A stretch of DNA of 11,153 nt from Acetatifactor sp. (lineage in GTDB: Bacteria > Bacillota > Clostridia > Lachnospirales > Lachnospiraceae), in assembly GCA_016293615.1 (NCBI GenBank), contig JAEDDX010000076.1:1-11153 (forward strand), read 5' to 3'. Each line of letters begins with the position of its first letter. Position 1 is the first letter of the stretch. A program made the translations under genes and the position numbers. Positions 1 through 6,299 of this stretch are shown here, piece by piece. The notes under the pieces were generated by a model that was not told the origin of the DNA, searched no databases, and saw only the letters and a list, made by a program, of their open reading frames with translations.

Positions 1-250
1 GGAAATCTGCATGAAGATTTCGCGCTGTGGGTCATGCGGAATGTGAAGTTTTGGGGAAGCTGCATGAAGATTTCGCGCTGTGGGTCATGCGGAATGTGAA
101 GTTTTGGGAAATCTGCATGAAGATTTCGTGTTGTGGGTCATGCGGAAGTTGAGATTTTGGGAAGCTGCATGAAATTTTGACGCTGTGCATCATGTGGAAG
201 GTGAGATTTTGGGAAGCTGCATGAAATTCCGGGCTATTGTGTCATGGGGG
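1..250. repeat. Five tandem 52-53 bp units with a conserved stem
   Basis: Units begin with CTGCATGA at 7, 60, 113, 165 and 217, giving periods of 53, 53, 52 and 52. In each, CTGCATGA is followed after exactly 17 nt by TCATGYGG or a variant, at 32, 85, 138, 190 and 242. The arms form an 8-bp stem (one G.U). Units 1-3 pair fully, unit 4 changes one base but keeps a G.U pair, and unit 5 has one mismatch. Loops and the linker (GTGAAGTTTTGGG type) diverge from unit 1 to unit 5. The period is not a multiple of three, so protein repeats are unlikely. The array may extend left of the window. Its function is unknown. Confidence 0.9.
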
Positions 251-270
251 TTCCGGGAATCCCGGATACC
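249..270. other. Small hairpin at the end of the repeat array
   Basis: TCCGGG (252-257) and CCCGGA (261-266) pair around a 3-nt loop. GGT/ACC extends the stem past one bulged base. No T-tract follows, so this is not a convincing terminator. Nothing else is recognisable between 270 and 330. Confidence 0.4.
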
Positions 271-330
271 GTGGACACTGTACCAGAGAAAAAGCCGGAA
301 AACAGGGCGTGCAACAGAAAATAATCAGAC

Positions 331-384
331 AATAAATAAAAATACAAAAAAGTAGTTGACAACTAATTCTAAACATGATAATAT
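331..384 (+). promoter_or_regulatory. Strong sigma-A promoter with UP-like A-tract and extended -10
   Basis: A perfect -35 TTGACA (356-361) lies 17 nt from TAATAT (379-384), which is preceded by TG at 376-377, giving an extended -10 (TG-A-TAATAT). A 15-nt-spaced GATAAT (377-382) is an alternative reading. The A-rich tract upstream of the -35 (331-352) resembles an UP element. Predicted transcription start is about 390-392. The next protein gene is 750 nt away beyond a terminator, so the promoter most likely serves the candidate RNA. Confidence 0.78.
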
Positions 385-476
385 TAAGACAACAAAAGAA
401 GAGAACCTAACAAGACAAAGGGAGTTTTTCCCATACCGAAGAACAAATCGTTAGATGAATTCAATTCTTAGAAGCT

Positions 477-510
477 GGAGGACGGACCAATGGAGAGTAT
501 AGTTTCTTGA
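477..510 (+). other. GGAG(G)-N8-ATGGA module 1, with a 6-codon mini-ORF
   Basis: GGAGG (477-481), an 8-nt spacer containing CGGACC, then ATGGAGAGT at 490. Read as a gene it is a good Shine-Dalgarno site with a start codon and encodes MESIVS followed by TGA at 508-510. It may instead be a repeated structural or protein-binding element of the RNA. Confidence 0.5.
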
Positions 511-526
511 TGACATCTGAATGATC

Positions 527-561
527 AGGAGGACAAGCCCATGGAGAGTGTACATAGTTAA
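527..561 (+). other. GGAG(G)-N8-ATGGA module 2, with a 6-codon mini-ORF
   Basis: AGGAGG (527-532), the same 8-nt spacing, then ATGGAGAGT at 541. It encodes MESVHS followed by TAA at 559-561, nearly the same peptide as module 1. The AGG also forms the 3' strand of the hairpin 506-511/524-529, so the possible ribosome site could be masked. Confidence 0.5.
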
Positions 562-592
562 TCAACAGGTTACAGAGTGATCCATAAGAAAT

Positions 593-617
593 GGAGAATG
601 GACCAATGGATAGATGA
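593..617 (+). other. GGAG(G)-N8-ATGGA module 3
   Basis: GGAGA (593-597), an 8-nt spacer containing GGACC, then ATGGATAG at 606. Read as an ORF it gives only MDR before TGA, so the motif is conserved better than any peptide. Its first bases lie in the 3' strand of hairpin 581-585/591-595, as in module 2. A degenerate fourth copy, with GGTCC in place of GGACC, lies at 703-723. Confidence 0.45.
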
Positions 618-794
618 ATGTTCTGCTGAAGAAGTAATCTCATGTGAGTTGATATAGATGTTACTCAGAGATCAGTAATAGTAATGAAGAGAATAGAAGA
701 AAGGAAGGTACGGTCCAAAGGGAAATTGATGTAGTACCCTATAATCCGTGAAAGCGAAGGTGTAGAGAATGAAATTACAGGAAATTCATTAAAG

Positions 795-835
795 GCCCGG
801 TCGAGAGGAAAAAGAATCGATCGGGCTGCTTTTTT
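795..835 (+). terminator. Rho-independent terminator of the candidate RNA
   Basis: GCCCGGTCGA (795-804) pairs with TCGATCGGGC (817-826), 10 bp with one G.U, around a 12-nt purine loop. TGC and six T residues (830-835) follow, with another T run at 839-844. This defines the 3' end of the transcript. Confidence 0.9.
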
Positions 836-861
836 GCCTTTTTTCATGAAAGGGCTTTTGT

Positions 862-907
862 AAAGTATGACAAAAAGTATGACAAATGATTGCTGCAGCA
901 AGCATGC
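862..907. repeat. 12-bp direct repeat followed by a 12-bp palindrome
   Basis: AAAGTATGACAA occurs twice in tandem (862-873, 874-885). The perfect palindrome TTGCTGCAGCAA (890-901) and then GCATGC (902-907) follow. They lie about 90-130 bp upstream of the capA-type promoter and could be a protein-binding region. Two copies are weak support. Otherwise the stretch 845-990 shows nothing recognisable. Confidence 0.35.
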
Positions 908-994
908 AGGGTGGTTGGCTTTAGAGCATCGCGACAGAGTTCCTTTATGTGCCAAAATAAGTACAGTTTCCAATCAACTGCACAGCCGGCGGCA

Positions 995-1023
995 TTGCGC
1001 GGAACCCACGGATATGCTATAAT
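995..1023 (+). promoter_or_regulatory. Promoter of the CapA-type lipoprotein gene
   Basis: TTGCGC (995-1000), a 17-nt spacer, and a perfect TATAAT (1018-1023) preceded by TG at 1015-1016 (extended -10). The weak -35 is offset by the strong -10. Predicted start is about 1030, leaving a leader of about 110 nt before the gene. Confidence 0.7.
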
Positions 1024-1040
1024 AAGCCAAGATCAAAACC

Positions 1041-1128
1041 GCACAGGGGTTAAGTTGTATCCGCCTGTGCCGGTGAACGGGGAAAGCGATTTGAAGCAGT
1101 CCGGCGAGTGTGAGAAGCACACAGGGAG
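1041..1128 (+). promoter_or_regulatory. Leader with mutually exclusive hairpins over the ribosome binding site
   Basis: GCACAGG (1041-1047) pairs perfectly with CCTGTGC (1064-1070), extendable by two G-C pairs past a bulged G. The same CCTGTG (1064-1069) can instead pair with CACAGG (1120-1125), which overlaps the ribosome binding site AGGGAG (1123-1128). A GTGTG/CACAC hairpin (1108-1112/1118-1122) also abuts the site. This looks like a possible on/off translational switch. No known riboswitch core is recognised. Confidence 0.35.
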
Positions 1129-1138
1129 AATGAATGAT

Positions 1139-2314
1139 ATGAAGAAGAGTAGAGGTCTCCTTTGCCTCCTTGCGCTGCTTTTGATGTGCGGCTGTGGGCA
1201 GGAGGAGACGGTGAAGCTTCGGGTGGAACCGGCGACACAGGCAGTTGATTCGACAGCACAGTCACAGGAAGCAGAAGAAACAGAACAGACGGAAGAGACC
1301 GGTTCTACGGAAGAGACGGAGCAGGAGCTTTCTTCTGAGACGGAGAAAGAGGATGCGGCGATACGCATTACGATTTCGGCAACCGGCGATGTGACGATGG
1401 GCAATTACATAGGGCAGGGGTATGCATTCAGCTTTGCGGATGTCTGGGAAAAAGAGCAGAATCCGGCGTATTTTCTGGAGAATGTCGCGGATATTTTTGC
1501 ACAGGATGATCTGACGCTAGTCAATCTGGAGGGACCGCTTACCACGGCGACCGTTCACAAGGAGAATAAGACCTATTGTATCAGCGGACTTCCGGAGTAT
1601 GTGGAGGCTTTGACGGTTTCCGGCGTGGAAGCGGCGAACCTGTCGAACAATCACACATCGGACTATTTCGAGGCCGGCAGAAACGAGACGATTGAAACAC
1701 TAAAGAAGAATGGTATCACCTATGTGACGGAGAAGGAGCCCGCCGTCTACGAGGTGCAGGGCATACGAATCGGTCTGGTCTCGGGCGATGTCATCAGCTA
1801 CGGCTCCGGGATTGAAAAATATTTTGAGAAAAGCATTCAGACGCTGCAGGAAGAGGGCGTGGATCTGATCATCGCAAGCTGTCACTGGGGAATTGAGAGA
1901 GAATATTTCCCGAATGAGTATCAAAAGCGGTTGGGACATAAACTGATTGACTGGGGCTGCGATCTGGTTTTGGGGCATCACCCGCATGTGCTTCAGGGAA
2001 TCGAGGCGTACAACGGGAAGTATATCGTATACAGCATGGGCAACTTCTGTTTCGGGGCAAATAAGAACCCTTCCGATAAGGACTGTGTGATTTTTCAGCA
2101 GACCTTTGTCTTTGAAGAGGGCGTGCGCACGGAGGTGTCTGAGGCAAAGATCATTCCCTGCAGGATCAGTTCCGTCACATCCAGGAATGACTTCAAACCG
2201 ACGCCTGCGCAGGGGGAGGACGCTGCCCGCATCCTGGACCGGATGACAGAGTTTTGCGCAGATTTGGGCGTTTCCTTTGACGAGGAAGGGTATCTGACCG
2301 CTCAGGGACAGTAG
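1139..2314 (+). CDS. CapA-family (PGA_cap) metallophosphatase-like lipoprotein
   Basis: The product is 391 aa. Residues 1-19 form a lipoprotein-type signal: MKKSR, a hydrophobic core, then MCGC with Cys19 the probable lipidated residue. A Glu/Thr/Ser-rich linker (about 43-73) is followed by a calcineurin-like CapA domain (about 76-350). Visible motifs are ATGDVTMG (Asp84), NLEGPLT (129-135), SNNH (169-172), CHWG (248-251), GHHPHV (279-284) and SMGNF (299-303), the metal-site pattern of the family. The ATG at 1139 is chosen because AGGGAG (1123-1128) lies 10 nt upstream and the product starts MKK; the in-frame ATG at 1130 is only 1 nt from that site. Relatives include the poly-gamma-glutamate/capsule protein CapA (PgsA), but no capB or capC lies nearby, so the substrate is open. 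It probably acts outside the membrane. No terminator is visible downstream. Confidence 0.9.
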   Translation: MKKSRGLLCLLALLLMCGCGQEETVKLRVEPATQAVDSTAQSQEAEETEQTEETGSTEETEQELSSETEKEDAAIRITISATGDVTMGNYIGQGYAFSFADVWEKEQNPAYFLENVADIFAQDDLTLVNLEGPLTTATVHKENKTYCISGLPEYVEALTVSGVEAANLSNNHTSDYFEAGRNETIETLKKNGITYVTEKEPAVYEVQGIRIGLVSGDVISYGSGIEKYFEKSIQTLQEEGVDLIIASCHWGIEREYFPNEYQKRLGHKLIDWGCDLVLGHHPHVLQGIEAYNGKYIVYSMGNFCFGANKNPSDKDCVIFQQTFVFEEGVRTEVSEAKIIPCRISSVTSRNDFKPTPAQGEDAARILDRMTEFCADLGVSFDEEGYLTAQGQ

Positions 2315-2498
2315 GAACAGGATACCAACAGTAAGGCAGAAACAATAGGAACAATAGCATAGAATCAGCAGAATAGAAGCAGTAAGACAAAGCAGCAAAG
2401 TGTGCTTCGTGGGAGGACGCCCCGGGAAGTGACAGGAAGCTGCAGCTTGTGAGACAACGGCGAATGCACGGCCGGGAAAGATGAGGTAACAAACTGTG
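2315..2498 (+). other. Gap between the capA-type and aldo/keto reductase genes
   Basis: A long T-poor, A-rich stretch (about 2315-2400) looks unstructured. AAGCTGCAGCTT, a perfect 12-bp palindrome, lies at 2437-2448 with no T-tract. No convincing promoter or terminator was found, so read-through from the upstream gene is plausible. Confidence 0.3.
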
Positions 2499-3635
2499 AT
2501 GGAAACAAGACGTATGGAAAAACTGGGTGTGGAGACTTCTCTTTTGGGGTTTGGATGTATGAGATTCCCCACCAATGCAGAGGGGAAAATCGATGAGGAA
2601 AAGGCGGCCGCTATGATGGACCGCGCTATTAAGGCAGGTGTCAACTACATCGATACCGCTTATCCTTACCACAACGGAGAGAGCGAAATTTTCGTCGGGA
2701 AGGTGCTGAAGAACTATGACAGAAGCAGTCTCTATCTGGCGACCAAGCTTCCCTGCTGGAACATCAACGAGCTGGCGGATGTGGACCGCCTGTTTGAGGA
2801 GCAGCTGTCTAAGCTGCAGACAGAGTATGTGGACTTCTATCTGATGCACGCCATGAACCGGGGACTGTTTGAGAAGATGGCGAATTTAGGTGTCGTAAAG
2901 CGTCTGCAGGAGCTGAAGGCTGAGGGCAGAATCAAGAACCTCGGTTTTTCCTTCCATGACAGCTATGAGGCGTTCGAGCATATTATCAGATACACCGACT
3001 GGGATTTCTGCCAGATTCAGTTGAATTACATGGATACGGAGGACGGCCCGGGCATGAGAGGATATGAACTGGCGGAGCAGATGCAGGTGCCTTTGATTAT
3101 CATGGAGCCGATCAAGGGCGGTTCCCTTGCCTGCTTTGCGGAGGATATTACGGCCATCTTTGGACAGATGGATCCGGACGCCTCCATTGCAAGCTTTGCG
3201 CTTCGATGGGGCGGAAGCCTTCCCAATGTCAAGGTGATCTTAAGCGGTATGTCTTCCATGGAGCAGGTCGAGGATAATTTAGCGACCTTCACGGACTTCA
3301 AACCTCTTTCCGCGAAAGAAAAAGCGACCATCGAAGAAATCGCTGCCCTTATCAGAAGCCGGGTGAAGAATGGCTGTACCGGCTGCCGTTATTGTATGCC
3401 CTGCCCTGCAGGCGTAGATATTCCCGGTAATTTCAGCGCTTGGAATACTTACCATATGTATCAGAACTATAATGTGGTAAGGTGGAACTGGGAAACACAG
3501 CTTGGCGAGAGTAAGCAGGCGAAGAACTGCATCAAGTGCGGTAAGTGCGAGCAGGCTTGTCCTCAGAAGCTTTCCATCCGGGCAGACCTAGAGAAGGTTC
3601 AGAAAGACCTGGATAAGAAGGAGTTCCTTCTGTAA
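2499..3635 (+). CDS. Aldo/keto reductase with two C-terminal 4Fe-4S motifs
   Basis: The product is 378 aa. Residues 1-270 form an AKR TIM barrel with the catalytic tetrad Asp52, Tyr57 (IDTAYPY), Lys83 (ATK) and His117 (YLMH). The C-terminus adds two cysteine sets: Cys293/296/299/302 (CTGCRYCMPCP) and Cys344/347/350/354 (CIKCGKCEQACP), the second a classic ferredoxin-type motif. Ferredoxin-tailed AKRs of this form are common in anaerobic Clostridia; the physiological substrate is generally unknown. The tail suggests electrons come from or go to an iron-sulfur carrier. Start choice is uncertain: ATG at 2499 follows GAGG (2483-2486) by 12 nt, and GTG at 2496 is an equal alternative that adds one residue. 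A terminator closes the unit. Confidence 0.92.
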   Translation: METRRMEKLGVETSLLGFGCMRFPTNAEGKIDEEKAAAMMDRAIKAGVNYIDTAYPYHNGESEIFVGKVLKNYDRSSLYLATKLPCWNINELADVDRLFEEQLSKLQTEYVDFYLMHAMNRGLFEKMANLGVVKRLQELKAEGRIKNLGFSFHDSYEAFEHIIRYTDWDFCQIQLNYMDTEDGPGMRGYELAEQMQVPLIIMEPIKGGSLACFAEDITAIFGQMDPDASIASFALRWGGSLPNVKVILSGMSSMEQVEDNLATFTDFKPLSAKEKATIEEIAALIRSRVKNGCTGCRYCMPCPAGVDIPGNFSAWNTYHMYQNYNVVRWNWETQLGESKQAKNCIKCGKCEQACPQKLSIRADLEKVQKDLDKKEFLL

Positions 3636-3645
3636 AAAACATTGG

Positions 3646-3678
3646 AGCAGTGCGGTGACCTTTCCCGCGCTGCTTTTT
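3646..3678 (+). terminator. Intrinsic terminator after the aldo/keto reductase gene
   Basis: AGCAGTGCGG (3646-3655) pairs with CCGCGCTGCT (3665-3674), 10 bp with one G.U, around a 9-nt loop; five T residues at 3674-3678 follow. It lies 10 nt after the stop codon. Confidence 0.88.
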
Positions 3679-3685
3679 GCGGCGG

Positions 3686-3710
3686 AAAAAGCAGAAGGAC
3701 TGACTGCTTT
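3686..3710 (+). promoter_or_regulatory. Hairpin just upstream of the radical SAM gene's ribosome binding site
   Basis: AAAGCAG (3688-3694) pairs perfectly with CTGCTTT (3704-3710) around a 9-nt loop, ending 5 nt before the AAGGAG site. AAAAAGCAG (3686-3694) is also a perfect 9-nt complement of CTGCTTTTT (3670-3678), the 3' arm and T-tract of the preceding terminator, so alternative folds exist. On the minus strand this hairpin is followed by a T run and could act as a terminator. No clear promoter is seen for the next gene. Confidence 0.45.
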
Positions 3711-3727
3711 CACCAAAGGAGATGACC

Positions 3728-5485
3728 ATGAAGTTTTTACTGGCAGCAGTGAATGCAAAATTTATCCATTCCAATCCGGCAATCTACAGCCTGCGGGCCT
3801 GTGCGGGGGAACGATTGCAGAAGCATATTGAGCTGGCGGAGTATACCATCAACATGAGTCTGCAGGAGATTCTCGCCGATCTTTATATGCGGCATCCCGA
3901 CGCTGTCGGGTTTTCCTGCTATATCTGGAACCGGACCATGATAGAGAATCTGCTCCGGGAATTGCCGAAGCTTTTGCCGGACTGCGCCCTGTGGCTGGGC
4001 GGACCGGAGGTGTCCTATGATGCGGAGGAGATCCTGCGCGTGTTTCCGCAGGTGAGCGGTGTCATGATCGGAGAGGGAGAGGTTACCTTCCGCGAGGTGT
4101 TGGAGTACTATGTCGAGGGAGGGAAACGGCTGCAGGAGATCCCGGGACTGTACCTGCCCACCGGCTATACCCCTATGCGAACCCTCACCAATCTGAGCGA
4201 CATTCCTTTTTTGTATCAGGATCTGAAGCCGTTTGAGAACAGAATTATTTATTATGAGACCAGCCGCGGCTGTCCGTTTCGCTGCAGTTATTGCCTGTCT
4301 TCCCTGGATAAGGCGGTGCGGTTACGGGACATTGAGATCGTGAAGAGAGAGCTGTCGTTTTTTCTGGATGCAAAGGTGAAGCAGGTGAAGTTCGTAGACA
4401 GGACCTTCAACTGCAATCACGAGCATGCAATGGCGGTGTGGCAGTATCTGAAGGAACATGACAATGGTGTCACAAACTTCCACTTTGAGATCTCTGCGGA
4501 TATTTTGCGTGAGGACGAAATTGCGTTGTTACATTCTCTGCGACCCGGTCTGGTACAGCTGGAGATCGGAGTGCAGACGACCAACCCGGAGACGCTTCGC
4601 GCCATCCACCGTGTGTCTGATGTGACGCGGCTTGAAAAAATCGTGGCAGCAGTGCATGCGGGACACAACATTCATCAGCATCTGGATCTGATAGCGGGGC
4701 TTCCCTATGAGGATTACGATAGCTTTGCATGTTCGTTCGACCGCGTCTACGCTATGAGACCACAGCAGCTTCAGCTTGGTTTTCTGAAGGTGTTGAAGGG
4801 CTCTGAGATGGAGAGCCGTGCAAAGGAATACGGACTTCAGGCAATGTCCTGTCCTCCGTATGAGGTGCTTTGCACAAAGTGGCTTCCCTATGAGGATGTG
4901 CTGAAACTGAAGAAAACCGAGGAGATGGTGGAGCTGTATTACAACAGCGGACAGTTTGTACACACCCTGTCGGTACTGGTGCAGGCTTTTACGGGAGCGT
5001 TTGCCATGTTCGAGGCACTGGCACAGTTTTTTGAAGAGAACGGTTATTTTACAAACCATCCCGCAAGGGGATACCGCTATGAGATCCTGCTTGCGTTTGC
5101 GAAGAAGTATGATGCTGACCGGGCAGCGCTTTATCGGGAACTGCTGACCTATGACCTGTATCTGCGCGAGAATGTCAAGAGCCGGCCGGAATACGCAGCC
5201 GACCGGACAGCGTTTCAAAAGGCTGTCCGCGAATTTTACGCACAGGAGGAAAAGGAGAGGCGTTACCTTCCGGCATATAAGCAGTATGACCGGAAACAGC
5301 TGGCCGGCATGACGCATCTGGAAGCCTTCCGGTATCCTGTCTGGGAGAGCGGAGAGCTTATCAGGGACTGCAGGGCGGGCGACAAACCGTTCTTTGTCCT
5401 GTTCGACTATCAGACCAGGAACCCGCTGAATTACGAAGCTTCGGTACAGGTAGTGAAGCTTCCGGAGACAGGAGAGGAAAGATGA
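3728..5485 (+). CDS. B12-binding domain radical SAM protein (DUF4080 type)
   Basis: The product is 585 aa. An N-terminal cobalamin-binding-like Rossmann domain (about 1-135) includes MKFLLAAVNAKFIHSNPA, the LGGPEVS strand (90-96) and GEGEVTF (115-121). The radical SAM core follows (about 170-390) with CPFRCSYC, Cys182-x3-Cys186-x2-Cys189, binding the 4Fe-4S cluster that cleaves SAM, and LEIGVQTTNPETL as a later core strand. The roughly 190-residue C-terminus fits the DUF4080 region of this family. The reaction is unknown; B12 radical SAM enzymes often methylate or rearrange unactivated carbons. ATG at 3728 is chosen because AAGGAG (3716-3721) is 6 nt upstream; the in-frame ATG at 3722 touches that site. 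The stop overlaps the next start in ATGA (5482-5485), so the two are probably translationally coupled. Confidence 0.9.
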   Translation: MKFLLAAVNAKFIHSNPAIYSLRACAGERLQKHIELAEYTINMSLQEILADLYMRHPDAVGFSCYIWNRTMIENLLRELPKLLPDCALWLGGPEVSYDAEEILRVFPQVSGVMIGEGEVTFREVLEYYVEGGKRLQEIPGLYLPTGYTPMRTLTNLSDIPFLYQDLKPFENRIIYYETSRGCPFRCSYCLSSLDKAVRLRDIEIVKRELSFFLDAKVKQVKFVDRTFNCNHEHAMAVWQYLKEHDNGVTNFHFEISADILREDEIALLHSLRPGLVQLEIGVQTTNPETLRAIHRVSDVTRLEKIVAAVHAGHNIHQHLDLIAGLPYEDYDSFACSFDRVYAMRPQQLQLGFLKVLKGSEMESRAKEYGLQAMSCPPYEVLCTKWLPYEDVLKLKKTEEMVELYYNSGQFVHTLSVLVQAFTGAFAMFEALAQFFEENGYFTNHPARGYRYEILLAFAKKYDADRAALYRELLTYDLYLRENVKSRPEYAADRTAFQKAVREFYAQEEKERRYLPAYKQYDRKQLAGMTHLEAFRYPVWESGELIRDCRAGDKPFFVLFDYQTRNPLNYEASVQVVKLPETGEER

Positions 5486-6189
5486 TGCTGCAGGATTATG
5501 TTTGCATAGATTTGGAGACGACGGGGCTTCAGCCCAAGACAGACCGTATGATTGAGATCGGAGCCGTCAAGGTCCATAACGGGGAGATCATTGAGCGTTT
5601 TGAGACGCTTGTGAATCCGCAACGGAATCTGGAAGAGAGAATTACGATGCTGACGGGCATCCGGCAGGAGGAGCTTGCCGCGGCGCCTGTCCTAGACGAT
5701 GTGTTCCCTGCCCTGTATGCGTTCCTGGGAGACCTGCCGCTTCTGGGGCACAGTGTTTTGTTTGATTATTCCTTCCTCAAGAAGGCGGCGGTCGATCGCA
5801 GGCTCACCTTTGAAAGGAAGGGAGTCGACACCCTAAAGATTGCCAGAAAATATCTGGCGGAGTTAGAGAGCCGGAGCCTGGAGTATCTCTGCAGGCATTT
5901 TGACATCCCGCATCGGGCGCACCGGGCGCTTGGGGATGCGGAGGCGACCGACCGTCTGTACCGCCTGCTGGCAGAGAGGTTCGATGACGGAACCGAGGTA
6001 CTCTTTGCCCCGCAGGAGCTGATATTCCGGGCAAAGCGGGACCAGCCTGCAACGAAGGCGCAGAAGGAGAGGTTATATCGTCTGGTCAAACGGCATAAAC
6101 TGACTTTAGAGGCAGAGATCGAGGGTCTATCCAGAAGTGAAGCGAGCCGGCTGACAGACAGACTGCTTTCCCAGTATAGAGAGGGGTAG
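5482..6189 (+). CDS. DnaQ-like DEDDh 3'-5' exonuclease
   Basis: The product is 235 aa. Residues 5-165 form a DEDDh exonuclease domain: Asp10 and Glu12 (DLETTG), Asp95 in GHSVLFDYSFL, and His147/Asp152 (HRALGD). The family removes nucleotides from 3' ends, as in DNA polymerase III epsilon or PolC proofreading, but no polymerase domain is present, so repair or RNA processing is equally possible. A short C-terminal helical segment (about 187-230: PATKAQKERLYRLV, then LSRSEASRLTDRLL) resembles the small DUF3072-like module appended to such nucleases; that assignment is tentative. The start overlaps the upstream stop in ATGA, with AGGAGAGG just upstream. The next in-frame ATG at 5485 is an alternative start. 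No clear terminator follows. Confidence 0.9.
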   Translation: MMLQDYVCIDLETTGLQPKTDRMIEIGAVKVHNGEIIERFETLVNPQRNLEERITMLTGIRQEELAAAPVLDDVFPALYAFLGDLPLLGHSVLFDYSFLKKAAVDRRLTFERKGVDTLKIARKYLAELESRSLEYLCRHFDIPHRAHRALGDAEATDRLYRLLAERFDDGTEVLFAPQELIFRAKRDQPATKAQKERLYRLVKRHKLTLEAEIEGLSRSEASRLTDRLLSQYREG

Positions 6190-6201
6190 CGCGGCTTAGG
6201 C

Positions 6202-6230
6202 TTGCAAATCATCACTTTTTATTTTATAAT
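6202..6230 (+). promoter_or_regulatory. Promoter of the membrane peptide-vanW operon
   Basis: TTGCAA (6202-6207), a 17-nt spacer, and a perfect TATAAT (6225-6230) within an AT-rich tract. Predicted start is about 6237. It probably drives the small membrane peptide and the VanW-domain gene, possibly the whole string of genes to the window end. Confidence 0.75.
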
Positions 6231-6299
6231 AATAGATTGAATCAGTGAGAGCATGTGTTGGTTTGGATGATAAGCTGATTGGAAAGGCCGGGTAAAGCG

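Larger units (their letters stand above)
391..835 (+). ncRNA. Candidate structured non-coding RNA, about 445 nt
   Basis: The span is bounded by a strong promoter and an intrinsic terminator and has no credible long ORF. Local pairings seen by eye: 506-511/524-529, 581-585/591-595, 659-665/674-680 (7 bp, one G.U) and 768-773/785-790 (6 bp). GGTCC at 712-716 is complementary to GGACC at 484-488 and 600-604, allowing a long-range contact. About fifteen GGA trinucleotides occur, roughly twice chance. A GGAG(G)-N8-ATGGA module recurs at 477, 528 and 593, with a degenerate form at 703. I see no hallmark of RNase P RNA, tmRNA, SRP RNA or 6S RNA. Large ornate RNAs such as ROOL or OLE cannot be excluded by eye. 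A set of tiny translated ORFs is an alternative. Confidence 0.6.

Noticed and set aside
1..250. CRISPR array
   Set aside because: The units are contiguous 52-53 bp tandem repeats with no alternating unique spacers, and no cas genes are present.
606..665. 19-codon ORF starting at ATG 599 or nearby inside the candidate RNA
   Set aside because: GGAG is only 2 nt from ATG 599 and no sensible spacing exists; no peptide feature is recognisable.
727..745. TTGATG followed by TATAAT, considered as an internal promoter
   Set aside because: The boxes are only about 7 nt apart and no -35 lies at 16-18 nt. The TATAAT falls in a possible stem of the RNA.
461..973. Minus-strand frames of 60 and 102 aa in the region before the capA-type gene
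   Set aside because: They have no recognisable domain, and the apparent repeats in the first only mirror the repeated motifs of the candidate RNA. The second crosses the terminator.
890..1138. N-terminal extension of the CapA-type reading frame
   Set aside because: The upstream part contains the predicted promoter and leader, has no ribosome binding site, and would bury the lipoprotein signal.
1700..2644. 314-aa open frame on the minus strand
   Set aside because: It spans the CapA-type gene, the gap and the start of the reductase gene, with a low-complexity, cysteine-rich product and no domain. Both overlapped genes are well supported.
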